Shown: positions 7,762 through 15,633 of the stretch, piece after piece
Layout: each line of letters begins with the position of its first letter
Position numbering within the stretch: the first letter of the stretch is position 1
DNA from: DATDPY01 sp964395765
GTDB lineage: Bacteria > Bacteroidota > Bacteroidia > Cytophagales > Cyclobacteriaceae
Assembly (NCBI GenBank): GCA_964395765.1
Contig: CAYNCU010000056.1
Location: 1 to 19,691 of the forward strand
Length of the DNA stretch: 19,691 bases
Reading direction: 5' to 3'
The notes under the pieces: model-generated
What the model was told of the DNA's origin: nothing
The model's database searches: none
The model's input: the letters and a program-made list of their open reading frames with translations, nothing else
Made by a program: the position numbers and the translations under genes

Positions 7762-8780
7762 TTTGTTTTCAGATATTGATGAACCAGGAGTGCGGCAGAC
7801 CGGGCACTGTTGACAGAATCGTTCACCGACATCGGGCTGATACATGCCCCCGCTGCAAATATTCCTTTTTGTGAAGAATAATTATTCCCGGTATGCAGAT
7901 CCTTTGTCTTTATGAATCCATCGTCGCCGGATTCAAGGTTAAACAACCTGCAGATGCTTTTTGTGCCGGCTCCGGGCTCCATTCCTACCAGCAGGATGAT
8001 AAGATCGACATTCATTTTCAAAGGCCGGCCGGACAAGGTGTCCTCCGCTTTCACAACAAGGCTTTTATCTATCTTTTCGGAAACTTCCGATAACCTTCCG
8101 CGGATGAACTGGATATTGTGTTTTTCCTGGGCTTCCCTGTAAAGTTCCTCAAAATATCTGCCATACATTCTGAGGTCCATATAGAAACAATAAATTTCGG
8201 ATTCAGGCAGACTCTTTTGTATTTCTATAGCCTGTTTGATTCCCGTGATACAACAAACTTTTGAGCAATAGTTATTCCCGGTTTTTTCGTCCCGTGAACC
8301 GACACAATGAACAATCGCTATTCTCTCCGGCTTATTACCGTTACGCGTTGTCAGGCTTTTACCGCTTTTAAATTTTTCCTCGAGATCGGCTGAAGTAATC
8401 ACATTATCGTAGATGTTGTAGCCATATTCCTCTTTGCGGCTGGCGTTAAAAATTTCATAACCGGTGGTTACCACGATGGCATCCGATTCAAGCATATGGT
8501 TGTCGGAAGTCCGCAATAGCCATTTCCCGTTTAACCGGATTGCTTCTTCAATGACGATGTTCTTCTGAATGGAGAAATTTCCTGTCCTGCATTTTTCGTC
8601 AAGATAATATTCGATATCCGATGCTTGTGTTCCGTTGGGGAATAATTTATGCCACTTCAGGATTTTACCACCCAGTTTATCATTTCTCTCGAGCAGGGTA
8701 ACATTATAACCCAGGTCCGATAAAACGGAAGACGCTTCGATTCCCGAAACTCCACCGCCGATAACAACCACACTTTTCAT
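7758..8780 (-). CDS. hdrA: Minimal HdrA-like FAD/[4Fe-4S] subunit
   Basis: Protein of 340 residues of the HdrA/QmoA/sHdrA flavoprotein group. The FAD Rossmann motif GGGVSGIEAS is at residues 8-17, followed by ERNDKLGGK. The cluster-binding cysteines C159, C172, C176 and C177 have the C-x12-C-x3-CC spacing of the HdrA core cluster. The C-terminal FAD segment GIFAAGACISPMSVNDSVNSA (306-326) is typical. It lacks the N-terminal extension and the C-terminal ferredoxin domains of methanogen HdrA, so it is the compact form found in Qmo- and sHdr-type complexes. It probably passes electrons between the two iron-sulfur arms of the complex. It starts 13 nt after hdrB and its stop overlaps the next ATG. 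Nothing in this window supports flavin-based bifurcation with a hydrogenase or Flx partner. Confidence 0.9.
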   Translation of the reverse strand: MKSVVVIGGGVSGIEASSVLSDLGYNVTLLERNDKLGGKILKWHKLFPNGTQASDIEYYLDEKCRTGNFSIQKNIVIEEAIRLNGKWLLRTSDNHMLESDAIVVTTGYEIFNASRKEEYGYNIYDNVITSADLEEKFKSGKSLTTRNGNKPERIAIVHCVGSRDEKTGNNYCSKVCCITGIKQAIEIQKSLPESEIYCFYMDLRMYGRYFEELYREAQEKHNIQFIRGRLSEVSEKIDKSLVVKAEDTLSGRPLKMNVDLIILLVGMEPGAGTKSICRLFNLESGDDGFIKTKDLHTGNNYSSQKGIFAAGACISPMSVNDSVNSARSAALLVHQYLKTK

Positions 8781-8793
8781 TGATCAATTTTCA

Positions 8794-9837
8794 TTAACAA
8801 GTCCATGCCGGCATCACCGGAGCCGGAATCCGGTTTTGCTCCTTATCACAATATTTTAATTGCGGGTCGTATTGAATGCCCAGTTTATCGAGGAATGTTT
8901 CAGCGCCGATCTGGTGGGTTTGCAATCCAAGATCCCAGGGATCATATCCAAGTACAAGCCCGGCCAGTTCTTCATATGTCAATACCGGAATACCATGACC
9001 ATTTTCGCCGTAAGTCTTATTTTCCATTTCCCCCATTACATATTGCCACTTATCCATGAACATCGTACAACCCGGGCAATTGCAAAGAATGGCATCCGGG
9101 TGATAAGGCTCCATTGAATCGAATTTTTTCTTGGAGTTGGAAAGGGAATAGCCCCGGTTTGCTTTAACTACGTAATGCCGGAAACCAAATCCGCAACAAT
9201 GACGCCGTTCAGGATAATCCACCACTTCCCCTCCCCATGCTTCGATCATGCCGCTCAATACCCGCGGAAATTCAGCACCACCAATTCCCCGTTCCGGGAA
9301 CATTTTTGCATAATGACAGCCTATGTGTTCCACGATGTTAAGCGGTTCTCCGGTTTTATTATTAACAAGCATGATTTTGGCCGATTCACTGATCTCACGA
9401 CGGAACTTATAAATGATATCACTGGCATGGGCGATGTTTTTCGGGATTTCAAATTCCCTGCCCGTTGCCTTTTTCAGATAGGCCCGTATCTTCTCTTCCT
9501 CTTCCGGGAATGCTTTCCAGGTTTCCAGCACTTCGCAATATAAACCATACGAGGTGACACAGGAAACAGCAAGGTTTTCATAACCTTTCTCCGTCATCAG
9601 GGCAAACTGACGGGCAATAACAGTCTGAAGGGTATCAAAAGGAACAATATCGGAATGGTAACCGATACCCGTGCAGGTAGTATGATCGGGATCATCATAG
9701 ATATTTTTTTTCAATACTTCGCGTACTATCTTCAGGAATGCGGTCTCTGAGCCGGGGAAAAAATTCTGGCGGATGCAACTTCGTACATAATAGTAATTAT
9801 CGTCCGCAACTTGCTTATTGTAAATATTTTTGGCCAC
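8794..9837 (-). CDS. hdrB: HdrB-like CCG-domain protein with degenerate N-terminal CCG domain
   Basis: Protein of 347 residues resembling heterodisulfide reductase subunit B. The C-terminal CCG domain is complete: C174, C214-C215, C254 and C257 (CPGC), with an extra C252. The N-terminal domain keeps the SCIRQNFFPG start equivalent to the family's GC-x-x-N-x-(Y/F)-PG (C21). However, the CC pair has become TC (T54-C55) and the CxxC has become C93-V-T-S96, so two of five ligand cysteines are missing. One noncubane cluster is therefore expected, with a second altered or absent. A tail of about 60 residues after residue 280 contains GYDPWDLGLQTHQIGAE, usual in HdrB. Gaps to hdrC1 and hdrA are 14 and 13 nt. 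Role: catalytic or electron-relay arm of the complex; substrate unknown. Confidence 0.88.
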   Translation of the reverse strand: MAKNIYNKQVADDNYYYVRSCIRQNFFPGSETAFLKIVREVLKKNIYDDPDHTTCTGIGYHSDIVPFDTLQTVIARQFALMTEKGYENLAVSCVTSYGLYCEVLETWKAFPEEEEKIRAYLKKATGREFEIPKNIAHASDIIYKFRREISESAKIMLVNNKTGEPLNIVEHIGCHYAKMFPERGIGGAEFPRVLSGMIEAWGGEVVDYPERRHCCGFGFRHYVVKANRGYSLSNSKKKFDSMEPYHPDAILCNCPGCTMFMDKWQYVMGEMENKTYGENGHGIPVLTYEELAGLVLGYDPWDLGLQTHQIGAETFLDKLGIQYDPQLKYCDKEQNRIPAPVMPAWTC

Positions 9838-9851
9838 CTCTGATATGCGGT

Positions 9852-10556
9852 TTAAATTTTATTGATTTTATCCGAGCCGTTGTAAACATCCATGAAGTAA
9901 TCCTTCCCCGGTTCATCCCCGACAGGGTATCCGTTGTCCCGGGCGATATCCCGGCTTTTTGATTTTATGGTTTCCAGTAATGCTGTACCTCCGGTCACTT
10001 TAAATATTGACCGCAGCTCTTCAAGGGTCTTTGCCGAAATTTTTCTTAATCCCCCGGGCCCTGCCTTATCAAAATTGGATCCTAAACGTTCGTAAACTTT
10101 TTCACGGTTTTTTACGATCCATTCCCATACGGGGCCTTGTTCCGGGTGGAGGGAAGGCTCCAGTCTTTCGGGATGAACGCAATATCCGGAATCAAGAATG
10201 TTTTTCCCGACGGTACTGGCAATCGCATATTGCTGGCGGCCCATCCTGCTATAGACAAAATATCCAAGTTCCTGTGAAAGCTTCCTTAAAGCGCCTACCA
10301 CCATTCCCGGTACATTACCCCTCGGACAACGGGTTTTACATGACATGCATTGCCCGCAATACCAGATAACATCACTTTTTAGAATACCTTCAATTTCCTC
10401 ATTATCCCTGGTTTCAATGGTGGTAACGAGCATACGGGGATCATAGTCAAAAAATTCCGCGGCTGGGCAAATGGCAGTACAAATGCCGCAATTCATACAG
10501 GCTTTCAAACCCTGCCTGAAGCGAACATCCTCATTGAGTTTTTCAAAAAGTTCCAT
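9852..10556 (-). CDS. hdrC: HdrC-like iron-sulfur protein with C-terminal extension (first gene of the Hdr-like operon)
   Basis: Protein of 234 residues. It has two [4Fe-4S] motifs, C20-x2-C-x2-C-x3-C30 (CMNCGICTAIC) and C67-x2-C-x2-C-x3-C77 (CGQCMSCKTRC), embedded in the HdrC fold; the 'AAEFFDYDPR' sequence after the first motif is characteristic. Residues about 90-234 are a long extension without further cysteine clusters, probably for contact with HdrB. It is the first gene of the five-gene run, so a promoter should lie in the 104 nt between it and the VOC gene stop. HdrC hands electrons from HdrA to HdrB clusters, and its position directly before hdrB fits that pairing. The symbol indicates homology only. 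Confidence 0.9.
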   Translation of the reverse strand: MELFEKLNEDVRFRQGLKACMNCGICTAICPAAEFFDYDPRMLVTTIETRDNEEIEGILKSDVIWYCGQCMSCKTRCPRGNVPGMVVGALRKLSQELGYFVYSRMGRQQYAIASTVGKNILDSGYCVHPERLEPSLHPEQGPVWEWIVKNREKVYERLGSNFDKAGPGGLRKISAKTLEELRSIFKVTGGTALLETIKSKSRDIARDNGYPVGDEPGKDYFMDVYNGSDKINKI

Positions 10557-10660
10557 CAGGGAAATGAGGTTAAAAAAATACTCGACTGCTAAGATAGAAT
10601 TTTTAAAGCTGATACACTATTTATACTTATAATACTTGTAAGGTGCTTACTTTTAATGAG

Positions 10661-11044
10661 TTAACTTTTTGAATGTAGCGCGATGCGGTTTCCTTCGGTA
10701 TCAAGAATTACTGCCATAAAACCGAAATCCTCCGAAACCTGTCTCCGGGGAATCAGGATGCTGCCCCCCGCAGCCTCCGCATTTTTAAGGTCTTCATCCA
10801 GATTACCGGTGGAGGAATTCAGGTAAACCAGGGTACCCTCTTTCGACGGAATGTAAAATTTTTCATTGTAAACGAGTGAACCGGCAGATCCTATTGAATT
10901 TCCTGAGGATGGAAATAAAGCCATTTTGAAATTTCCCAGGTCCTGTACGTTTAAATGAATTTTGAAAACCATTTCATAGAATTTTACCGCCCGTTTCATG
11001 TCAGAGACAGGGATTTCGAACCAGGTAAGTAGGTTAGTTTCCAT
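10661..11044 (-). CDS. VOC (glyoxalase/bleomycin resistance-like) family protein
   Basis: Cytosolic protein of about 127 residues. The frame extends to 11092, but the ATG at 11044 (METNLLTWFEIPV) is preferred because it begins right at the first beta strand of the fold and the upstream 16 residues have no counterpart in the family. The two betaalphabetabetabeta modules are recognisable: 'TWFEIPVSDMKRAVKFYEMVF' in the first and 'TLVYLNSSTGNLDEDLKNAEAAGGSILIP' in the second, ending DTEGNRIALHS, a typical VOC end where the Glu/His region may bind metal. The substrate is unknown. The gene is separated by 104 nt from the Hdr-like operon and by a 326-nt spacer from the divergent plus-strand gene. 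Confidence 0.85.
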   Translation of the reverse strand: METNLLTWFEIPVSDMKRAVKFYEMVFKIHLNVQDLGNFKMALFPSSGNSIGSAGSLVYNEKFYIPSKEGTLVYLNSSTGNLDEDLKNAEAAGGSILIPRRQVSEDFGFMAVILDTEGNRIALHSKS

Positions 11045-11370
11045 AATGGGTTTGTTGGTCAGAGTTCGTAAGATATAAAAAATCAGGGACATTTTAGTGT
11101 ACAGATGGACGGGTAGAAGTGTAAAAGGGGTGGATGCGAAGAAGGGATAGGAGATATCACAAAATAAATTGGATTATTTACAATATTGTGGAATTGTGCA
11201 ATCGGGGAGCCGGGCACTTTTGTCAGGTAGATAAAAATTGTCAATACATAAAGTTCAGCCTAATTATATTGCTTAGGTTCCGTGGAATATGTTCTATATT
11301 TATATTGACATAAATAAGTTGTGCGCCAGTTAAAGAAAGTCCATCCAATCTCAATAAAATGTATTAGCCG
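11045..11370. other. Divergent intergenic region
   Basis: A 326-nt AT-rich spacer between the minus-strand VOC gene and the plus-strand secreted-protein gene. It must hold both start regions. On the plus strand, TATATTTA at 11295-11302 differs by one base from the Bacteroidota -7 consensus TAnnTTTG, and a TTG lies at 11269-11271; the 23-nt spacing is slightly longer than the usual 19-21. This makes it only a weak promoter candidate. I see no tRNA, open frame with coding character, or strong hairpin here. Confidence 0.4.
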
Positions 11371-11841
11371 ATGAATATTTCTTCTTTAAGCACTCGGGTT
11401 TTAACAACTATCATTTTGATAGCATTTAACTCGTCAATATTCGGAAAGGTTCCGGATTTTTCAGGGATATGGATATTAAATTTTGAAAAAAGCAAATTAG
11501 AAAACAAGCCTGATGGACTGACAGGTCAAATTTTCATTATAGCGCAGAAAGGTGACAAATTTTGCTTAAAGATATATCACATTTATGGTGACAAAAAAAA
11601 GAAAATAGGTTTCAGAATGCTTGCCGATGGTAAGACAAGGAGAGTAAAAATAATATTCAAAGGTAAATTAGAACAAAAAGGAAATAGCCTTCAGGCAACA
11701 ATGTGGAGAAAGAATTATTTAAATATTGTTAATTACAAATTTGGGACAAATCAAAATGAATTAATTGCTGATGAAGTATTTACCGGGAGACCAGTAAACC
11801 ATCATAGCATTTGGGTTTTTGACAGAAAAGCTTTGAAATAG
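11371..11841 (+). CDS. Small secreted protein, lipocalin-like beta-barrel candidate
   Basis: The only plus-strand gene; 156 residues. An N-terminal signal peptide runs to about residue 25 (hydrophobic 'VLTTIILIAFNSSIFG', then KVPDFSG). The mature part starts PDFSGIWILNFEKSKL, a sequence style common at the start of small secreted Bacteroidota proteins with lipocalin-like or related all-beta folds, followed by alternating polar/hydrophobic strands. The mature region is basic and Lys-rich. No catalytic motif is visible and no function can be named. The gene is visibly more AT-rich than its neighbours and stands against the direction of all surrounding genes, so it may have been acquired separately. 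It is followed by a hairpin-bearing tail that runs into the assembly gap. Confidence 0.7.
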   Translation: MNISSLSTRVLTTIILIAFNSSIFGKVPDFSGIWILNFEKSKLENKPDGLTGQIFIIAQKGDKFCLKIYHIYGDKKKKIGFRMLADGKTRRVKIIFKGKLEQKGNSLQATMWRKNYLNIVNYKFGTNQNELIADEVFTGRPVNHHSIWVFDRKALK

Positions 11842-11890
11842 GCGGAAAGTATCCTCAAGAACAGATATTGACAAAATAATCAAGTCGGAG

Positions 11891-11924
11891 AACGACACGC
11901 AAGTAAAATCAATGCCTTGTCGTT
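11891..11924 (+). repeat. Inverted repeat downstream of the plus-strand gene
   Basis: AACGACA at 11891-11897 pairs with TGTCGTT at 11918-11924 around a 20-nt loop, 49 nt after the stop. There is no T-tract, so it is not a good intrinsic terminator. It could be a folded recombination-type tail, since the sequence then runs to TTAAACGGC immediately before the assembly gap. Confidence 0.4.
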
Positions 11925-11965
11925 ATGGTTGGGTTGCTCAAATGAATTTTATTATATTAAACGGC

Positions 11966-11975
11966 NNNNNNNNNN
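11966..11975. other. Scaffold gap (ten Ns)
   Basis: Ten ambiguous bases, most likely a standard-length placeholder joining two contigs. Breaks of this kind often fall at repeats. The true distance between 11965 and 11976 is unknown. Confidence 0.97.
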
Positions 11976-12120
11976 TAATCATTTATTCCATCCATCTCGC
12001 CAATCGGTTGAACCATACATCATATCGTAAGTTGCATGTTGTCTTTTACCGCATCGTTGACATTCCCTATTCCATATACCGTTTCTCGGACCGGGAGCAT
12101 CATATAACCAATCAACCAGT

Positions 12121-13938
12121 CTACCGCTTTTCAAAATCAAACCGGATCTGAAGCATAGGCGTTTTTTCAAAAGCGACGTCTTTTACCGGACGAAGTGTAG
12201 TTTTTAGATCGGAAGGAAAACCCGAATGCCGGTATTCCGCAACCTGGTAAAAAGGTGCCTGGCTATTTTCTCCAAAACCGGAAAATCTATTTTCCGCTGT
12301 TTCTATATAAACCTGGTTATCGTTGGGTTCCGCCAGGAACACAGGGTCGGATGTATCGTCGACTCCCATTAAGAAGGGACCATAAAAATAATAACCTGCA
12401 AAGTTTTCCGGAATAGGAACAAGGTTATTCCCGTTGTTGTCAATGAAATGCTTTTTCAGGTCGAATCCTACAGAAATTATGTCACCCTCCTTTAACGGGC
12501 CCGGAACCTGTACAAAGGGTGCGTTGGTAACATTTACCGGTTTGCCATTTAAAGCGATATGCATCCCGGCGGCCCAATAAGGGTTCCGGATAAAAAATTC
12601 CTTATCCTTAATCGTATCGATCCGGATTTCATAATAAAGCGGATAGGCCGGATTTAAGATCCGGTCGATATGGAGGGTAAGGCCGTTTTTATCAAATCCT
12701 GCTTCGAGGAAAAGATCAAGGTAGGCTTTACTATCATGAAAATGAACCATATTCTGATTCAGGGAATACAGGCTCCGGAGGCCATGCATCGTACAACACC
12801 ACCAGGCCGCCATCCGGTAATAGGAAGAGGCGCCGGTGAGCATTTTCATGTTCGTTTCCTTTACCCCGACAGCTGGCTGTTTTGAAAAATCAGGTAAGAG
12901 CTCATGATGGCCGAAATCGCCGGTTTCATACTGATTAAAATAAAGAGCATTGTACATGGCATTTTCCGCATGCCGGAGATATTCAATATTTCCGGTGATC
13001 CTGTATAAGTGCAGACTGAGCCGGACGAAATCGGCTGTAGCACAGCCTTCATCACGGCTGCCCGAATTCCCGAAATATTCCATAACGCTGCCGAAGATGG
13101 TAAGGTCGTTTGAATGAACCAGGTCATTATATTGATTAAGAACATAATTCAGTTCGGTCGAATCTTTGGTTATCTCATATAATTTCAGAACTCCCCTCAA
13201 GGTAGTCAGGTAGCCATGCGCATGCTGGTTGCCCCGTGGTGGAAGAAGGGGATACACTTTTTTACAGGCATCCAGGAAAGCAGTATTTCCGGTTGCCATA
13301 TACAATTCAGCAAGGCCTTCAATATACTGGGTGAAACAAATGATGCCCTCGGCTCCCTTGTTTTTCAACCTTTCAATATTTTTTTCAGAAGAACAATATT
13401 TAAGCGTACCCAGGTAGAAATCGCCCAGTCTTTTGCAGGCTTCCAGCACCTCAGGATTACGGGATCTGTCATAATAAGCCATCAGCCCGACGAGGAGTCT
13501 GCCGTTTCCCCATAACAGGGCCATATGTTCACCGGTAATATCCGGTTGCTGAAAATCGAGCGAATCATTTCCGAATCTTCCGTCTTTCTTTTGATGGGCA
13601 AGGACCGTTCTTACGATACCGTCAAGAAATTCCTTTTGAGCTCCATGAGCCATCAGCGACATGTCCTCGATATACCGTCCGGAAAGATCGCCACTGTAGT
13701 TGGAAAATCGTCGCGGATAGGAAGGATCCCGGACGACATCAGCGGTTATGAAATCTTTAGAAAAAACAGGTTGAATATCCTTCGATACCAGGCGGTTGTA
13801 AGCCAGGTTCATGCGGACGGAAAATTCATTAAAGCTTTTTTCCTGTTCGATGTTTTTTTGTTCATGGCAGGAAACGGATAAAAAAAATATGAAGGCCGGA
13901 AGTACAAGATTTAATGGTAAAGAATGGATTTTTTTCAT
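12121..13938 (-). CDS. DUF1680 / GH127-type (beta-L-arabinofuranosidase-like) lipoprotein
   Basis: Protein of 605 residues. A lipoprotein signal is visible: hydrophobic 'LVLPAFIFFLSVSC' with the lipid-accepting Cys at residue 24. The body matches the beta-L-arabinofuranosidase-like DUF1680 (GH127 and relatives) (alpha/alpha)6 barrel. The zinc-site pattern can be seen: E297-G-C299 (SRDEGCATADF) corresponds to the Glu/Cys ligands, and C381-C382 (AWWCCTMHG) corresponds to the nucleophile and last ligand in characterised GH127 enzymes. A candidate acid/base is E287. The usual CCxxNxxR motif here reads CC-TM-H-GL-R, with His for Asn, so the specificity may differ. Residues about 440-600 would be the C-terminal beta-sandwich. 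It should act on terminal sugar residues of plant or algal glycans outside the inner membrane. It lies 111 nt after the beta-helix lipoprotein gene, across a terminator. Confidence 0.8.
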   Translation of the reverse strand: MKKIHSLPLNLVLPAFIFFLSVSCHEQKNIEQEKSFNEFSVRMNLAYNRLVSKDIQPVFSKDFITADVVRDPSYPRRFSNYSGDLSGRYIEDMSLMAHGAQKEFLDGIVRTVLAHQKKDGRFGNDSLDFQQPDITGEHMALLWGNGRLLVGLMAYYDRSRNPEVLEACKRLGDFYLGTLKYCSSEKNIERLKNKGAEGIICFTQYIEGLAELYMATGNTAFLDACKKVYPLLPPRGNQHAHGYLTTLRGVLKLYEITKDSTELNYVLNQYNDLVHSNDLTIFGSVMEYFGNSGSRDEGCATADFVRLSLHLYRITGNIEYLRHAENAMYNALYFNQYETGDFGHHELLPDFSKQPAVGVKETNMKMLTGASSYYRMAAWWCCTMHGLRSLYSLNQNMVHFHDSKAYLDLFLEAGFDKNGLTLHIDRILNPAYPLYYEIRIDTIKDKEFFIRNPYWAAGMHIALNGKPVNVTNAPFVQVPGPLKEGDIISVGFDLKKHFIDNNGNNLVPIPENFAGYYFYGPFLMGVDDTSDPVFLAEPNDNQVYIETAENRFSGFGENSQAPFYQVAEYRHSGFPSDLKTTLRPVKDVAFEKTPMLQIRFDFEKR

Positions 13939-13998
13939 TGACTTAAAATTTTCATGGTCTTTTCACCGACAAATAAGGTATGAAAATTTCATTAAAAT

Positions 13999-14025
13999 AA
14001 AAAAGGGAGCCCGGCTCCCTTTTTT
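13999..14025 (-). terminator. Intrinsic terminator after the beta-helix lipoprotein gene
   Basis: GGGAGCC at 14005-14011 and GGCTCCC at 14013-14019 form a hairpin flanked by A and T runs on both sides, so it can work in both directions. It lies 24 nt beyond the stop of the PKD/beta-helix gene and separates it from the DUF1680 gene. The same core recurs at 16662-16676. Confidence 0.85.
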
Positions 14026-14049
14026 ATGCAAATCCTATCTGAAAGTCAA

Positions 14050-15633
14050 TTAATTGGTATCTCCGGAAGCGTTGTTAGAAAACGTATCCGTAGAAACATC
14101 AGGGGCCGTACCCGAATCGGTAAAAACTCCATAACTTGAGGAATTCGTAATCTGGCAATTTGATATAGTCAGTCTTCCGGAGACGACATCGGTAACATAT
14201 ATATTGCCGGGTTCATTGCCACTGCCACCTCCGTAGGAAATCGTACAATGATCGAGAATACTTCCGCTTTCCGTACCGCTCCAGAATCCGATGTATCCCC
14301 AGTCACCTGCACTTTCATTTCCTGAAGGGGCGGCGGAAGTAAATATTATCGGGGAATCGGCAGTTCCCTGTGCCACCAGTTTACCAGCCGTATTGGAATC
14401 GTAGCCTACGTCTATTTCCGAACCCTGGGTGAATTTCAGGGTGGTGCCGGCCGGCAGGGTCAGCGTATTTCCGGCGCTGCTTTCAACATATAAATCGCCG
14501 CTGATAATATAGGGTATTGACTGCGGAGTCCATGTGGCATCGGTTGATATAACAGCTGCATCAACATAAATGCCGGCACCGGTATAAGTATTTCCGGTCC
14601 CGATAGTTGAAACATTCTTTGCCCCTATAACTACCGGATATGTTCCATTATCTTCTATAACATTATTAGTGAAACCACTGAATCCGCCGTTATCAAGGCA
14701 ATGTACACCGGACTTCAGTGATTCACTGATCCTGGAATTGCTGATACCTACTTTTGCACCATCAATATAAATTTCACCCGGCTCATTAGTGTTTCCGCCG
14801 CCGTACGTTACGGATGTATAAGTGAAGGATGAACTGCTTCCGGCCCCGCTCCAGAATCCGATATATCCCCAGTCACCGGCAGTTTTATTTCCTTCAGCAG
14901 CGGAGGAGGTAATGTAAACGGAATCATCGGCAGAGCCATTCGCAACCAATGTTCCGAAAGTATTTGAATCATATCCAACATCTATTTCTGAATTTTGGGA
15001 TAATGCAACTTTCACACCCGGCGCCAGGGTCAGTTTGGCTCCCGTACTGCTTTCAATATAGAGATCACCGTCAAGGATATAGGTACAATTCAGCTTGTTC
15101 CATGTTCCGTCAGATAATGAATAGGGATCTCCTGCTTCTACATAAACATTGGTATTGGACATCATGCCGTTATTGAGACCGATGGTATTGGCATTCGCAC
15201 CAAAAAGCGCAATATCATAGGATGCATTGTTACGTAAAGTATCGGCAGTAAAGGAATTGAATTTCCCGGTTTGATCAACGGTAATTCCTTTCGACATGGA
15301 ATGCTGGATATATGAATTTTCAATTGTAACACTTGTTCCTTCAATGTCAATTTCCCCATAATCCTGGCTTGAACCGGCATATTCAACGGTGCAGAACTTC
15401 ATGGAATTATTATTTGAGGCGCCACTATAGAATCCGATATATTCCCAGTCACCCGGCGTTTTGTTAGTGGCGGAAGATGTAAACAGGATCGGTTGATCAG
15501 CGGTTCCATTGGCAATTAAAGTTGCCCCTGCGGTGCCACCATTATAGCCTATAAACAGCCCGGTACCCTGGTCAAATTTTACTATGGCCCCCGGATCGAT
15601 GGTTAAAGTGGCGCCGTCAACATAAACCTCGCC
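14050..15633 (-). repeat. Three tandem coding repeats of about 570 bp
   Basis: Within the lipoprotein gene the units span roughly 15633-15070, 15069-14500 and 14499-14050, the last incomplete. The segment coding for GDW-x-YIGF-x-SG is nearly the same at DNA level near 14281, 14851 and 15430. Units two and three are closest to each other, pointing to a more recent duplication between them. Confidence 0.8.

Larger units (their letters stand above)
11842..12120. other. Intergenic region containing an assembly gap
   Basis: No convincing gene. The part left of the gap is the AT-rich tail of the plus-strand gene. The part right of it (11976-12120) has short open frames on both strands, none with recognisable similarity. 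Ten Ns stand at 11966-11975, so real sequence of unknown length is missing. Nothing can be said about continuity between the plus-strand gene and the DUF1680 gene. Confidence 0.7.

Noticed and set aside
7762..7845. Upstream extension of the second HdrC-like gene (28 more residues)
   Set aside because: It lies wholly inside the end of hdrA; the ATGA overlap at 7758-7761 gives a natural coupled start.
9175..9543. 122-codon plus-strand frame inside the hdrB region
   Set aside because: Antisense to the well-supported HdrB-like gene and without any recognisable domain.
11891..11924. Integron attC site
   Set aside because: There is an inverted repeat with AAC/GTT ends, but the RYYYAAC and GTTRRRY boxes do not match and no integrase is visible.
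11979..12170. 63-codon minus-strand frame overlapping the end of the DUF1680 gene
   Set aside because: It overlaps the real coding end by about 50 nt, has no recognisable motif, and no fusion or frameshift with the upstream gene could be supported.
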